In this document: positions 26,379 through 35,181 of the stretch, one piece after another | How the letters are laid out: each line of letters opens with the position of its first letter | Numbering within the stretch: position 1 is the first letter of the stretch | NCBI RefSeq assembly: GCF_011742555.1 | Contig: NZ_JAAQQR010000006.1 | Coordinates: 62,001 to 126,000, forward strand | Direction of reading: 5' to 3' | DNA: 64,000 nucleotides | DNA from: Luteibacter jiangsuensis | GTDB taxonomy: Bacteria > Pseudomonadota > Gammaproteobacteria > Xanthomonadales > Rhodanobacteraceae | The notes under the pieces: generated by a model | What the model was told of the DNA's origin: nothing | Database searches by the model: none | The model's input: only the letters and a program-made list of their open reading frames with translations | Translations under genes and position numbers: made by a program

Positions 26379-26761
26379 CGGTCACAACATACAAGCCGGC
26401 TATGCCGGCGATCCCGCGGCAGCGGGCAGGCTTGCGGCAAGCACCCATCGCCGCTGAAGCGGCTCCCACAGAAGCGGACCCGCTCCTTTATGGGAGTCGA
26501 CCCGCTTTGTGTGGGAGCCGGCTATGCCGGCGATCCCGCGGCAGCGGGCAGGCTTGCGGCAAGCACCCATCGCCGCTGAAGCGGCTCCCACAGAAGCGGA
26601 CCCGCTCTTTTATGGGAGTCGACCCGCTTTGTGTGGGAGCCGGCTATGCCGGCGATCCCGCGGCAGCGGGCACACTCGCAGCAAGCACCCATCGCCGCTG
26701 AACCGGCTCCCACACAAGGCGAAACGTGGACAACTCCCGCCATGACCGCAACAATCGCCGG

Positions 26762-27397
26762 ATGACTTTCGCCCCCGAACCCGCTCCACTGCTCGAAGCG
26801 CGCGCGCTTGCGTTCCTGCGCCAGGACGAGCCGGTGTTCGGGCCTTTGGATTTCGCGCTGCGCGCCGGTGAGGTCGCGCTGGTGGAAGGCGACAACGGGA
26901 GCGGCAAGACCACGTTGATGCGTGTGCTCACGGGCATGCTGCGTCCGGGCGAAGGCGAGGTCCGGCTGGACGGGGCTGCCTTCTCGCTCGACACGATGGC
27001 CGGTGCGGTGGTGTTCCTCGGCCACCACCTCGGCCTCAAGCTGGATCTCTCCGCGCGCGAGAACCTGCGCGTAAGCGTCGGCCTTTACGGCCAGCGCGAG
27101 GGCACGAGCGCCGACGCCGCGCTCGCCGAGGTGGGCCTGGCCGGTTTCGAGGACGAACCGGTGCGTCGTCTCTCGGCAGGCCAGAAGAAGCGTGCCGCTC
27201 TGGCACGACTGCTGTTGCTGCCGGCGCGCGTGTGGCTGCTCGACGAGCCGTATGCCAACCTCGACCGCGAAGGCATCGCGCTCGTGAACCGGCTGCTGGA
27301 AGGCCACGCCGGGCGTGGCGGCGCCGCCCTCGTCACGAGCCATGGTGCCGTAAGTTTCGCCGGGGGCGAACCCCGACGCATCCGGTTGCACGCATGA
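26762..27397 (+). CDS. ccmA: Haem exporter ATP-binding protein CcmA
   Basis: 211 residues. Walker A EGDNGSGKTTL (about 41-51), signature LSAGQKKRAALARLL and Walker B VWLLDEPYANLD are clear. With CcmB it forms the ABC unit that releases holo-CcmE from CcmC in System I cytochrome c maturation. ATG 26762 chosen over 26726 because the ABC fold starts there; the longer form begins in REP-flanking DNA. Overlaps ccmB by 4 nt. Confidence 0.93.
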   Translation: MTFAPEPAPLLEARALAFLRQDEPVFGPLDFALRAGEVALVEGDNGSGKTTLMRVLTGMLRPGEGEVRLDGAAFSLDTMAGAVVFLGHHLGLKLDLSARENLRVSVGLYGQREGTSADAALAEVGLAGFEDEPVRRLSAGQKKRAALARLLLLPARVWLLDEPYANLDREGIALVNRLLEGHAGRGGAALVTSHGAVSFAGGEPRRIRLHA

Positions 27398-28080
27398 CGC
27401 CCGGTAGCACGTCCGCCGCGTGCGCCGCACTGCTGCGGCGCGATCTCACCCTGGCCTGGCGGCGCCGCGGCGACATCGCCATGCCGGTGCTATACGCGCT
27501 GATCGTCGCCACGCTTTTCCCGTTCGCGCTCGGCCCGGAACCCGCCCTCCTCGCGCGCATCGCCGGTGGCGTGGTGTTCGTCACGGTGCTGCTGGCCGTG
27601 CTGCTCTCCCTCGACAACCTCTTCCGCGCGGACATCGAAGACGGCTCGATGGAGCAACTGATGCTCGCGCCGCAGCCGCTGGCCTTGCTGGTGGGCATGA
27701 AGATCCTCGCGCACTGGATCACCTCCTCGCTGCCGCTGATCGTCGTGGCGCCGCTCCTTGCCGGCATGCTGAAGCTTCCCGCCCCGGCCACGCCCGTGCT
27801 GGTGTTCGCGCTCGTGCTCGCGACACCGCTGCTCAGCCTCCTCGGCGCCGTGCTGGTCGCGCTGACGGCGGGGTCGAGGCGCTCTGGTATGCTTCTGGCG
27901 CTCATGTTGCTGCCGTTGTGCGTGCCGGTCGTGATTTTCGCCGCCGGGGCCGTGGCCGCCGCGCAGGAAGGGCTCCCGTGGATCGCGCCGATCGCCTGGC
28001 TGGGCGCCGGGCTCGCGATGGCGGTGGTACTGGCGCCCCTCGCCTGCGCCGCCGCGCTCCGCATTGCCATGGACACATGA
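27394..28080 (+). CDS. ccmB: Haem exporter permease CcmB
   Basis: 228 residues, six membrane helices. RRDLTLAWRRRGDIAMPVLYALIV and DGSMEQLMLAPQPLALLVGMKILAHW are CcmB signatures. Partner of CcmA in the inner membrane. ATG overlaps the ccmA TGA. A 67-nt gap follows before ccmC, the only sizeable gap in the operon. Confidence 0.95.
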   Translation: MTPGSTSAACAALLRRDLTLAWRRRGDIAMPVLYALIVATLFPFALGPEPALLARIAGGVVFVTVLLAVLLSLDNLFRADIEDGSMEQLMLAPQPLALLVGMKILAHWITSSLPLIVVAPLLAGMLKLPAPATPVLVFALVLATPLLSLLGAVLVALTAGSRRSGMLLALMLLPLCVPVVIFAAGAVAAAQEGLPWIAPIAWLGAGLAMAVVLAPLACAAALRIAMDT

Positions 28081-28147
28081 ACGCGAAGCAACCCTGTGGC
28101 CCGAAAGGGGGACACATGGTGTTTGAACGAACTTGCGACGAGGATCG

Positions 28148-28912
28148 ATGGCTAACTGGGTTCCGCTCTGGCTTCACCGCCTCGGCTCGCCGCCGGTGTT
28201 CTACCGTTTCGCCGGAGCCGTCAGGCCCTGGGCGCTCGGCCTTGCCATCGTGCTGGCGGGCGTCGCCCTCTACGGTGGCCTCTTCGTCGCGCCTGCGGAT
28301 TACCAGCAGGGCGACGCGTACCGCATTATCTTCCTGCACGTGCCCAGTGCGTGGATGAGCCTCTTCATCTACGGGGCCATGGCCGTCGCCGCCTTCGTCG
28401 GCCTGGTATGGCGGATCAAGATCGCCGAGGTGGTGGCCATGGAATCCGCGCCGGTGGGCGCCGCGTTTACCTTCATCACCCTCGTCACCGGTTCGCTCTG
28501 GGGCAAGCCGATGTGGGGCACCTGGTGGACCTGGGATGCGCGGCTCACGTCCGAACTGGTGCTGCTTTTCATCTATCTCGGCGTGATCGGGCTCTACCAT
28601 TCCTTCGAGGACCGTCGCCAGGGTGCCCGCGCGGCCTCGTTCCTGGTGCTCGTGGGCGCGGTGAACGTACCCATCGTGCATTTCTCCGTGAACTGGTGGA
28701 ACACGCTGCACCAGGGCTCCACGGTACGCCTGCTCGGACCTTCGCACATCGAAACCAGCATGCTCTGGCCACTGCTCACCATGATGGCCGCCACCAAGCT
28801 CTACTACGTCGCCAGCCTCTTCGCCCGCGTGCGTGCCGACCTCATCGCCTCCGAAGGCGGCAAGGGCTGGGTGCGCGAACTGCTCGCGGGCCGTGATGGA
28901 GACGCTGCATGA
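28148..28912 (+). CDS. ccmC: Haem handling protein CcmC
   Basis: 254 residues with six helices and the tryptophan-rich periplasmic WWD motif GTWWTWDARLTSELVL (about 123-138), between two haem-ligand histidines (FLHVPSAWMS and VHFSVNWWNTLHQG). Loads haem onto CcmE. ATG 28148 follows an AGGA site about 5-8 nt upstream; a start at 28133 is possible. Overlaps ccmD by 4 nt. Confidence 0.95.
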   Translation: MANWVPLWLHRLGSPPVFYRFAGAVRPWALGLAIVLAGVALYGGLFVAPADYQQGDAYRIIFLHVPSAWMSLFIYGAMAVAAFVGLVWRIKIAEVVAMESAPVGAAFTFITLVTGSLWGKPMWGTWWTWDARLTSELVLLFIYLGVIGLYHSFEDRRQGARAASFLVLVGAVNVPIVHFSVNWWNTLHQGSTVRLLGPSHIETSMLWPLLTMMAATKLYYVASLFARVRADLIASEGGKGWVRELLAGRDGDAA

Positions 28913-29109
28913 ACGCCTCCCTCGCCATGGGCGCGTACGGCTTCTATGTATGGTCGTCCGTCGCCGTCTTCTTCATCGTCCTTCTCATCGACACGCTGGC
29001 CCCGTTGGCCAGGCGCCGCCGCAACCTGCGCGAATTGCGCGCGCGGATCGCGCGCCAGGAAAACCGCCGCCGGCCGGGAACCCCTCCAAGCAATGAATCC
29101 AACGCGTAA
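28909..29109 (+). CDS. ccmD: Haem exporter small protein CcmD
   Basis: 66 residues with a single membrane helix ([21 protein letters not shown], about 10-31) and a strongly basic cytosolic tail ([20 protein letters not shown]), the standard CcmD plan. Helps release holo-CcmE from the CcmABC complex. Its last 17 nt overlap ccmE. Confidence 0.93.
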   Translation: MNASLAMGAYGFYVWSSVAVFFIVLLIDTLAPLARRRRNLRELRARIARQENRRRPGTPPSNESNA

Positions 29110-29560
29110 ACGCCGTCTCGCCATCGTGGTCTCGGTCGTGGTCGCCGCCGTCGTGGCGGTCGGGCTCATCGTGTTCGCACTGCAGCGGAACATGAATTAC
29201 CTCTTCACCCCCAGCCAGGTGCAGGAAGGCCAGGCCACGCAATACCCCACTTTCCGTCTGGGCGGCATGGTGAAGGCCGGTTCCATCCAGCGCGCCGCCG
29301 ACTCCCTTAAGGTGAGTTTCATCGTGGTGGACGACGCGGGTGCCATGCCGGTGGAGTACACGGGCATCCTTCCCGACCTGTTCCGCGACAACCAGTCCGT
29401 GATCGCCACCGGGCGCATGGACAGCGGCCGGTTCATCGCCAGCGAAGTGCTTGCGAAACACGACGAGAACTACATGCCGAAGGAACTCAAGGACGCCATG
29501 GCCAAGGCGCACGAGAACCGCAAGATCGACGACAAGGCCATGAAGGATCCGCAGCCATGA
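29093..29560 (+). CDS. ccmE: Periplasmic haem chaperone CcmE
   Basis: 155 residues: N-terminal membrane anchor (about 9-28) and an OB-fold domain with [12 protein letters not shown] and the covalent haem histidine in [14 protein letters not shown] (about residue 123-125). Receives haem from CcmC and passes it to CcmF. Start ATG 29093 lies inside ccmD (17-nt overlap); stop overlaps ccmF by 4 nt. Confidence 0.95.
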   Translation: MNPTRKRRLAIVVSVVVAAVVAVGLIVFALQRNMNYLFTPSQVQEGQATQYPTFRLGGMVKAGSIQRAADSLKVSFIVVDDAGAMPVEYTGILPDLFRDNQSVIATGRMDSGRFIASEVLAKHDENYMPKELKDAMAKAHENRKIDDKAMKDPQP

Positions 29561-31545
29561 TCCCCGAGCTTGGCCAGTTCGCCCTCGTCCTGGCGCTGCT
29601 CCTCGCGCTGGCCCAGGGCGTGCTGCCCATCGTGGGCGCCTGGCGCGGCAATGCCGCGCTCATCGCCACGGCGCGTCCCACGGCCGCCGGTCAGGCCGTG
29701 TTCGTGTTCGCCGCCATGGCGATCCTGATCTACGCGTTCCTGAGCTACGACTTCTCGGTGGCGTACGTGGCCGACAACTCGAACCTCGCCCTGCCCTGGT
29801 ATTACCGCGTCACCGCGGTATGGGGCGCGCACGAGGGTTCGATGCTGCTGTGGGTGTTCATCCTCAACGTCTGGTCGCTGGCGCTGGCCGCCTTCAGCCG
29901 GCATCTGCCGGATGCCTTCGTGGCACGCGTGCTCGGCGTGCTCGGGCTCATCGGTGTGGGCTTCCTCGCCTTCATCCTGTTCACCTCGAATCCGTTCCTG
30001 CGCGAGCTGCCCATGCCGGCGGACGGCGGCGATCTGAACCCCGTGCTGCAGGACCCGGGCATGACCTTCCACCCGCCCGTGCTCTACATGGGTTACGTGG
30101 GTTTCTCCGTGGCCTTCGCCTTTTCCATCGCCGCACTGCTGGGCGGTGGCATGGAGCAGGCCTGGGTACGCTGGGCGCGCCCCTGGACAAACGTGGCCTG
30201 GGCGTTCCTCACCCTCGGCATCGTGGCCGGCAGCTGGTGGGCCTATGCGGAACTCGGCTGGGGCGGCTGGTGGTTCTGGGACCCGGTGGAGAATGCCTCG
30301 TTCATGCCGTGGCTGGTAGGCGTGGCGCTGATCCACGCTCAGGCGGTGACCGAAAAGCGCGGCTCCCTGCCCGCGTGGACGGTGCTGCTCTCGCTGTTCG
30401 CCTTTTCGCTGTCGCTGCTGGGCACCTTCCTCGTGCGCTCCGGCGTGCTCACCTCGGTGCATGCCTTCGCGTCCGATCCGCGCCGCGGCCTGTACATCCT
30501 CGGCTTCCTGGTCGTCGTGATCGGTGGCTCCCTGCTGCTCTACGCCATCCGCGCGCCCAAGGTCGCCACCGGCAAGCCCTTTGCGCCGCTGTCGCGCGAG
30601 ACCGGCATCATGATCGCGAACCTGCTGTTCACCACGGCCGCCGCCATGGTGCTGCTCGGCACGCTGTTTCCGCTGATCGGCGACGCGCTGAACCTCGGCC
30701 GCGTGTCGGTCGGGCCGCCCTACTTCGGCTTTCTCTTCGTGCTGCTGATGGCGCCCGCCGTGCTGCTGCTGCCGTTCGGTCCGTATCTGCGTTGGGGCCG
30801 CGCGGAAGGCCGCCAGCTGACGGCCATGGCGCTGCGCGCTGGCGTGGCGGCCGTGGTATGCGCCATCGCCGCCGCATTCTTCGCGCAGGGGCACCTTCGC
30901 GCCATCGCCGGCGTCGCGGGTGCGGTGTGGGTGGGCGCGGGCACGCTTGCCTATGTCGTGAAGCGCTGGCGCGAGATGCCGCGCGGCCGCCGTTTCCCCG
31001 CTGAAATGGGCGGCATGCTGATCGCCCATGCCGGCGTCGCCATCTTCCTCATCGGCGTCATGCTGTCCGAGTCGCTCAGCGTTGAGCGCGACGTGCGCCT
31101 CGCCCCCGGTGAGGTGGCATCCGTCGGTGGGTACGACTTCCGGTTCGATGGCGTGGAAGAAACCGAGGGTCCGAACTGGCGCGCCGACGAAGGCATCGTC
31201 ACCATCCTGCGCAACGGCGACACGGTGGGCACCATGCATCCGCAGAAGCGCACGTATTCGCGTGGGCAGGTGCAGACGGAATCCGCGATCGACGCCGGCC
31301 TCTTCCGCGACATCTACGTGGCGTTGGGCGAACCCATGGACGCCAACGACGCATCCGGCGCCTGGGCCGTTCGCCTCTATCACAAGCCCTTCGTGCGCTG
31401 GATCTGGCTCGGCGGCCTCTTCATGATGGCCGGCGGATTCCTCGCCGCGTGCGAGCGGCGCTTCCGGGCGAAGAAGATTGCCGCGGAAACGGCCGCTGCG
31501 AAGTCCGCCAGCCCGGCATTGAAGACGGGAGAGTCGCCGGCATGA
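29557..31545 (+). CDS. ccmF: Cytochrome c haem lyase subunit CcmF
   Basis: 662 residues with ~15 helices. WWD domain [20 protein letters not shown] (about 229-248) and conserved haem-ligand histidines ([35 protein letters not shown] region) are present; the periplasmic C-terminal domain contains [10 protein letters not shown]-like sequence ([16 protein letters not shown]). Catalyses haem attachment to apocytochromes with CcmH/I. Four-nt overlaps at both ends. Confidence 0.96.
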   Translation: MIPELGQFALVLALLLALAQGVLPIVGAWRGNAALIATARPTAAGQAVFVFAAMAILIYAFLSYDFSVAYVADNSNLALPWYYRVTAVWGAHEGSMLLWVFILNVWSLALAAFSRHLPDAFVARVLGVLGLIGVGFLAFILFTSNPFLRELPMPADGGDLNPVLQDPGMTFHPPVLYMGYVGFSVAFAFSIAALLGGGMEQAWVRWARPWTNVAWAFLTLGIVAGSWWAYAELGWGGWWFWDPVENASFMPWLVGVALIHAQAVTEKRGSLPAWTVLLSLFAFSLSLLGTFLVRSGVLTSVHAFASDPRRGLYILGFLVVVIGGSLLLYAIRAPKVATGKPFAPLSRETGIMIANLLFTTAAAMVLLGTLFPLIGDALNLGRVSVGPPYFGFLFVLLMAPAVLLLPFGPYLRWGRAEGRQLTAMALRAGVAAVVCAIAAAFFAQGHLRAIAGVAGAVWVGAGTLAYVVKRWREMPRGRRFPAEMGGMLIAHAGVAIFLIGVMLSESLSVERDVRLAPGEVASVGGYDFRFDGVEETEGPNWRADEGIVTILRNGDTVGTMHPQKRTYSRGQVQTESAIDAGLFRDIYVALGEPMDANDASGAWAVRLYHKPFVRWIWLGGLFMMAGGFLAACERRFRAKKIAAETAAAKSASPALKTGESPA

Positions 31546-32084
31546 GTCGCCTCCTGCCCCTGTTCGCGTTCCTGCTGCTCGTCGGCCTGTTCGGCTTCGG
31601 CATCTGGTGGAACACGCAGCACGACCAGCACGAGATCGTGTCGCCGCTGATCGACAAGCCCGCGCCCGCATTCTCGCTGCCGGTGCTCGGCGAACCGACG
31701 CGCACGGTGGACAAGGCCTCGCTGCTTGGCAAGCCCTATTTCCTCAACGTGTTCGCCAGCTGGTGCATCGAGTGCGTGCATGAGCATCCCATGCTGATGA
31801 CCGACGTGAAGCAACTCGGCCTTCCCATCGTCGGGTTCAACTACAAGGACGATCCGCAGGCCGCCACGGCATGGCTGGCGGAGCACGGCAATCCGTTCGA
31901 CGTGATCGTCGCCGACCGCGACGGCCGCACCGGCATCGACTTCGGCGTGTATGCCGCGCCGGAAACCTTCCTGGTGGATGCCAAGGGCGTGATCCGCTAC
32001 AAGCGAATCGGCCCCATCACCCCCGAGGTGCTGGACAAGGAAATCCGGCCGGCGCTCGCGGCCCTGGCGAAGGAAGCGCCGTGA
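31542..32084 (+). CDS. ccmG: Thiol:disulfide interchange protein CcmG/DsbE
   Basis: 180 residues: membrane anchor (about 4-22) and thioredoxin fold with FLNVFASWCIECVHEHP (redox pair CIEC near residue 76) and cis-Pro loop GVYAAPETFLVD. Reduces the haem-binding cysteines of apocytochromes or CcmH. The usual sequence is WCxxC with P/T-x; CIEC is a mild variant. Joined to ccmH by a TGATG overlap. Confidence 0.95.
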   Translation: MSRLLPLFAFLLLVGLFGFGIWWNTQHDQHEIVSPLIDKPAPAFSLPVLGEPTRTVDKASLLGKPYFLNVFASWCIECVHEHPMLMTDVKQLGLPIVGFNYKDDPQAATAWLAEHGNPFDVIVADRDGRTGIDFGVYAAPETFLVDAKGVIRYKRIGPITPEVLDKEIRPALAALAKEAP

Positions 32085-32521
32085 TGCGCCGTGCTCTCGT
32101 CTGGCTCATCCTCTGCCTTCTGCCGGTGCTGGCGTTCGCGCAGGCGATCCAGCCACTGCCGTTCCGCGACCGTGCGGAGGAAGTGCGCTTCCAGAAACTG
32201 AGCGCCGAACTGCGCTGCCCGATGTGCCAGAACGAAACCCTGGCCGATTCGAATGCCCCGATCGCGCACGACCTGCGCCGGCAGGTGTTCGAGATGATCC
32301 AGGCAGGCAAGAGCGACGACGAGATCAAGACCTACCTCGTCGACCGCTATTCGCAATTCGTGCTGTACAAGCCGCCGGTGGAACCCTCCACGTGGCTGCT
32401 GTGGTTCGGACCGGCCGTGCTTCTGGCCGCCGGTGCCCTCGTCGTCGCCATCCAGGTGCGCCGTCGCGCCCGACAGGCGCCGGTGTCCACGCCCGCCAAC
32501 GATACCGAGGACGACTGGTGA
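32084..32521 (+). CDS. ccmH: Cytochrome c maturation protein CcmH (thioredoxin-like part)
   Basis: 145 residues: signal peptide LILCLLPVLAFAQA, redox motif LRCPMCQNETLADSNAPIA (about residues 40-58) of the CcmH three-helix domain, and one C-terminal membrane helix (about 104-124). Works with CcmG to keep the CxxCH of apocytochrome reduced. The TPR part, fused in E. coli CcmH, is the separate next gene. Confidence 0.95.
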   Translation: MRRALVWLILCLLPVLAFAQAIQPLPFRDRAEEVRFQKLSAELRCPMCQNETLADSNAPIAHDLRRQVFEMIQAGKSDDEIKTYLVDRYSQFVLYKPPVEPSTWLLWFGPAVLLAAGALVVAIQVRRRARQAPVSTPANDTEDDW

Positions 32522-33219
32522 CTCTCGCGTTCTATCTCGTCGCGGGGGCCATGCTCGCCCTCGCGCTCGCCCTGCTGCTCGTTCCCCTCGTTCGCCAGGG
32601 CCGGCGCCATGGGCGATCGCGTGCCGTCTTCGGCCTGGCCGTGGTCATCGCGATCGTCGTGCCGCTCGCCAGCGTCGGCATCTATCTGCTCGTGGGCACT
32701 CCTTCGACGCTGGGCGGCGTGGAGCCGGCCAGGGAAATGACGGTCGGCGAAGCCATCGACCAGTTGCTGGCGCGCGTGAAGGATCATCCGGACGACGCCG
32801 AAGCCTGGGTGCTGCTGGGCAAGACGTACGCCATGCTCAAGCAGCCCGCCGACGCGCGCAGCGCGTACGACCATGCGCTGAAGGCCGACGCCAAGAACGT
32901 CGCCGCCATGGTCGGCTGGGCGGAAGCGGATTCGCTGGTGCGTCCGGACCATCGCATCGAGGGGCGCGCCCTCGACCTGCTGCAGGGCGCGATCGCCCTC
33001 GAACCCGACAGCCAGCGCGCGCTGTGGCTGCTGGGCATCGCGCAGTTCCAGCAGGAGCGTTACACAGAGGCAGCCGGCACCTGGCGCAAGCTGCAGCCCC
33101 TGCTCGATCCGGATTCCAACGTGGCCCATGCCGTCGCCCAGCAGATCGCCGTGGCGGAGAAACGCGCCGCCGCGGGACAGCCCGACGCGGCGCGTGGCAC
33201 CATCGACGGCAAACCGTGA
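32518..33219 (+). CDS. ccmI: Cytochrome c biogenesis TPR protein CcmI
   Basis: 233 residues from a GTG start overlapping the ccmH stop (GTGA). Two N-terminal membrane helices (about 2-20 and 38-60) and TPR repeats from about residue 90 (DAEAWVLLGKTYAMLKQPADARSAYDHALK). It holds apocytochrome C-termini for haem ligation. The E. coli equivalent is the C-terminal part of CcmH. An acyltransferase gene follows after only 11 nt. Confidence 0.9.
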   Translation: MTLAFYLVAGAMLALALALLLVPLVRQGRRHGRSRAVFGLAVVIAIVVPLASVGIYLLVGTPSTLGGVEPAREMTVGEAIDQLLARVKDHPDDAEAWVLLGKTYAMLKQPADARSAYDHALKADAKNVAAMVGWAEADSLVRPDHRIEGRALDLLQGAIALEPDSQRALWLLGIAQFQQERYTEAAGTWRKLQPLLDPDSNVAHAVAQQIAVAEKRAAAGQPDAARGTIDGKP

Positions 33220-33230
33220 AGGAACCACAC

Positions 33231-34334
33231 ATGGGCGACGCGCGCCGCTACCACTCGCTTTCCTCGCCGTTCCGCATGAAGCGCGGCGGCGAACTGCACG
33301 GCGCCCGCGTGGCTTTCGAAACCTGGGGCACGCTCGCGCCGGCGCGGGACAACGCCATCCTGATCCTTACGGGGCTCTCGCCCAGCGCCCATGCCGCGGC
33401 GAATGCCGAAGACCCCACACGCGGCTGGTGGGACGACATGATCGGCCCCGGCCGCGCCTTCGACACCGATCGCTTCTTCGTCATCTGCGTCAACTCGCTG
33501 GGCAGCGACAAGGGTTCCACCTGCCCCGCATCCATCGACCCGGCCACGGGCGAACCCTATCGGCTCACCTTCCCCGAACTGTCGCTCGAGGACGTCGCCA
33601 ACGCCGCCCACGAGGCCGTTACCGGGCTGGGTATCGACCGGCTGGCCTGTCTCGTCGGATGTTCCATGGGAGGCATGAGCGCGCTCGCGTACATGCTGCT
33701 GCATCCGGGCAGCGTGCGGACGCACATCAGCGTGGACACGGCGCCCCAGGCGCAGCCCTTCGCCATCGCCATCCGCTCGCTGCAACGCGAGGCCATCCGT
33801 CTCGACCCGAACTGGCGCCATGGTCAATACAAAGGCGACGAGTGGCCGGAACACGGCATGAGCATCGCGCGTAAGCTGGGTGTCATCACCTATCGCTCTG
33901 CGATGGAATGGAACGGCCGTTTCGCACGCATCCGCCTCGATCCGGACGAACGCGACGAGAACGCGCCTTTCGGCTTCGAATTCCAGGTGGAGTCGTACCT
34001 GGAAGGCCATGCGCGCCGTTTCAACCGGCAGTTCGATCCGAACAGCTACCTCTACCTGTCCCGCGCCAGCGACTGGTTCGACGTGGCCGAATACGGCGAG
34101 GGCGACGTGATGCGCGGCCTGGCGCGCATCCATGTCGACCGCGCGCTGGTCATCGGCGTGAGCACCGACATCCTGTTCCCCCTGGAACAGCAGGAAACCA
34201 TCGCGAAGGGCCTGGAAGCTGCCGGCGCCGGCGTCGATTTCGTGGCCCTGGACTCCCCGCAGGGGCACGACGCCTTCCTGGTGGACATCGAGAACTACAG
34301 CCGCGCCATTGGCGGATTCCTTCGAAAGATCTGA
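33231..34334 (+). CDS. MetX-family O-acyltransferase (homoserine or serine)
   Basis: 367 residues, alpha/beta-hydrolase of the homoserine O-acetyltransferase family. Nucleophile Ser 145 in LVGCSMGGMSALAY, Asp in VSTDILFPLEQQ and His in SPQGHDAFLVD complete the triad; GLSPSAHAA and GSDKGSTCPASIDP are family blocks. Biochemical surveys assigned several xanthomonad members as L-serine O-succinyltransferases feeding cysteine synthesis, so the name metX would be unsafe. GCSMGGM and the following cysteine dioxygenase gene suit a role in sulfur amino acid metabolism. ATG 33231 follows AAGGAACC. Confidence 0.88.
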   Translation: MGDARRYHSLSSPFRMKRGGELHGARVAFETWGTLAPARDNAILILTGLSPSAHAAANAEDPTRGWWDDMIGPGRAFDTDRFFVICVNSLGSDKGSTCPASIDPATGEPYRLTFPELSLEDVANAAHEAVTGLGIDRLACLVGCSMGGMSALAYMLLHPGSVRTHISVDTAPQAQPFAIAIRSLQREAIRLDPNWRHGQYKGDEWPEHGMSIARKLGVITYRSAMEWNGRFARIRLDPDERDENAPFGFEFQVESYLEGHARRFNRQFDPNSYLYLSRASDWFDVAEYGEGDVMRGLARIHVDRALVIGVSTDILFPLEQQETIAKGLEAAGAGVDFVALDSPQGHDAFLVDIENYSRAIGGFLRKI

Positions 34335-34438
34335 CGGTCGGCACCGCCGCCTCCGCTATTTGCAAGGCGGGGCCAGCCCATTTGCTATCATCGGGGCCGA
34401 CCGGCGCCCGCCCGCGCCACGTATCCAGAGGTTCCCCC

Positions 34439-35017
34439 ATGATCACGGTCGACTTCCCCGGCAGCCGCAAGCTCATCGAGGCCATCGACGCGTCGGTGAC
34501 CCAGCCGAGCACGCCTGCCATCACCGACAACCTGCGCAATGCGCTGTGCCGGCTGATCCGTTCGCGGGAAGTGGAACTGCCCAGCTGCGTGTTCGAGACC
34601 GCCGGCGACCATTACGCCCGGCGCGAGCTCTATCGCAGCGAAGAGCACGGCTACAGCGTGGTCGCCATGACCTGGGGCCCCGGCCAGGGCACCCTGATCC
34701 ACGACCATTGCGGCATGTGGTGCGTGGAGGGGGTCTGGAACGGCGCCCTGGAGATCGTCCAGTACGAACTGCTCGGCCACGAGGCAGAGCGCTACCACTT
34801 CCGCCCCGTGGGCTCGATCCAGGCCGGCCCCGGCTCCGCCGGCAGCCTCATTCCGCCGCACGAGTACCACACCATCCGCAACCCCAGCGACGATGCCGTG
34901 GCCGTCAGCCTGCATATCTATTCGGGCCGCATGACCCAGTGCGCCGTGTTCAAGCCCGAGGGCGACGACTGGTACCAGCGCACCGAGCGCCAACTGGGCC
35001 TCGACCGGGTGCACTGA
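34439..35017 (+). CDS. Cysteine dioxygenase family protein (cupin)
   Basis: 192 residues. Cupin motif GTLIHDHCGMWCVEGVWNG gives iron ligands His 88 and His 90, with His 144 in HTIRN as the third. Cys 95 and Tyr 161 (LHIYS) correspond to the Cys-Tyr pair of animal enzymes. Oxidises cysteine to cysteine sulfinate, or a related thiol such as 3-mercaptopropionate. ATG 34439 lacks a clear ribosome site; the 104-bp gap before it may hold a promoter. Confidence 0.85.
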   Translation: MITVDFPGSRKLIEAIDASVTQPSTPAITDNLRNALCRLIRSREVELPSCVFETAGDHYARRELYRSEEHGYSVVAMTWGPGQGTLIHDHCGMWCVEGVWNGALEIVQYELLGHEAERYHFRPVGSIQAGPGSAGSLIPPHEYHTIRNPSDDAVAVSLHIYSGRMTQCAVFKPEGDDWYQRTERQLGLDRVH

Positions 35018-35041
35018 ATCCAGCATAATTCGCCTCCCCAT

Positions 35042-35128
35042 GCCGAAATGGCGGAACCGGTAGACGCGGCAGACTCAAAATCTGTTTGTAGAAATACAGT
35101 GTGGGTTCGAGTCCCACTTTCGGCACCA
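35042..35128 (+). tRNA. tRNA-Leu (anticodon CAA)
   Basis: 87 nt class II tRNA: acceptor GCCGAAA with TTTCGGC, D-loop GGCGGAACCGGTAGAC, anticodon loop CTCAAAA reading CAA, a long variable arm (GTTTGTAGAAATACAGT) and the T-loop GGTTCGAGTCC, with CCA encoded. Confidence 0.95.
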
Positions 35129-35141
35129 AAGACGTTCAGGA

Positions 35142-35166
35142 ACCCGCCCACAAGGCGGGTTTTTTT
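35142..35166 (+). terminator. Rho-independent terminator after tRNA-Leu
   Basis: ACCCGCC (35142-35148) pairs with GGCGGGT (35154-35160), 5-nt loop, followed by a run of T to 35166. Confidence 0.9.
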
Positions 35167-35181
35167 GGTTCGCCCGCACAG

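Larger units (their letters stand above)
25213..26393 (-). mobile_element. IS110-family insertion sequence inserted in a REP unit
   Basis: 1,181-bp body flanked by the dinucleotide AG on both sides (25211-25212 and 26394-26395; CT on the transposase strand). Joining the outside sequences, ...GTGGGAG and CCGGCTATGCCGG..., rebuilds a perfect REP unit, which fixes the ends to within the shared dinucleotide. No terminal inverted repeats and no target duplication beyond AG, as normal for IS110. The transposase stop lies 3 nt from the right end; a 227-bp non-coding region lies between its start and the left end, the IS621-type arrangement. Confidence 0.93.
25062..26714. repeat. Tandem REP array (122-bp period), split by an IS110 element
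   Basis: GTGGG(A/T)G unit starts fall at 25084, 25206, 26511 and 26633. After removing the 1,183-bp insertion the spacing is a constant 122 bp, so four tandem copies are present, plus a partial GTGGGAGCCGACC start at 25063. Each unit is an 83-bp palindrome (CCGGCTATGCCGGCGA ... CGCTGAAGCGGCTCCCACA) and a 39-bp linker (AGAAGCGGACCCGCTC ... GACCCGCTTTG). The middle copies are nearly identical, pointing to recent amplification; the last one differs at several positions. Lies between kmo and ccmA. Confidence 0.93.

Noticed and set aside
25062-26714. CRISPR array
   Set aside because: Regular 122-bp spacing, but the whole unit including linkers is repeated and palindromic; no unique spacers and no cas genes.
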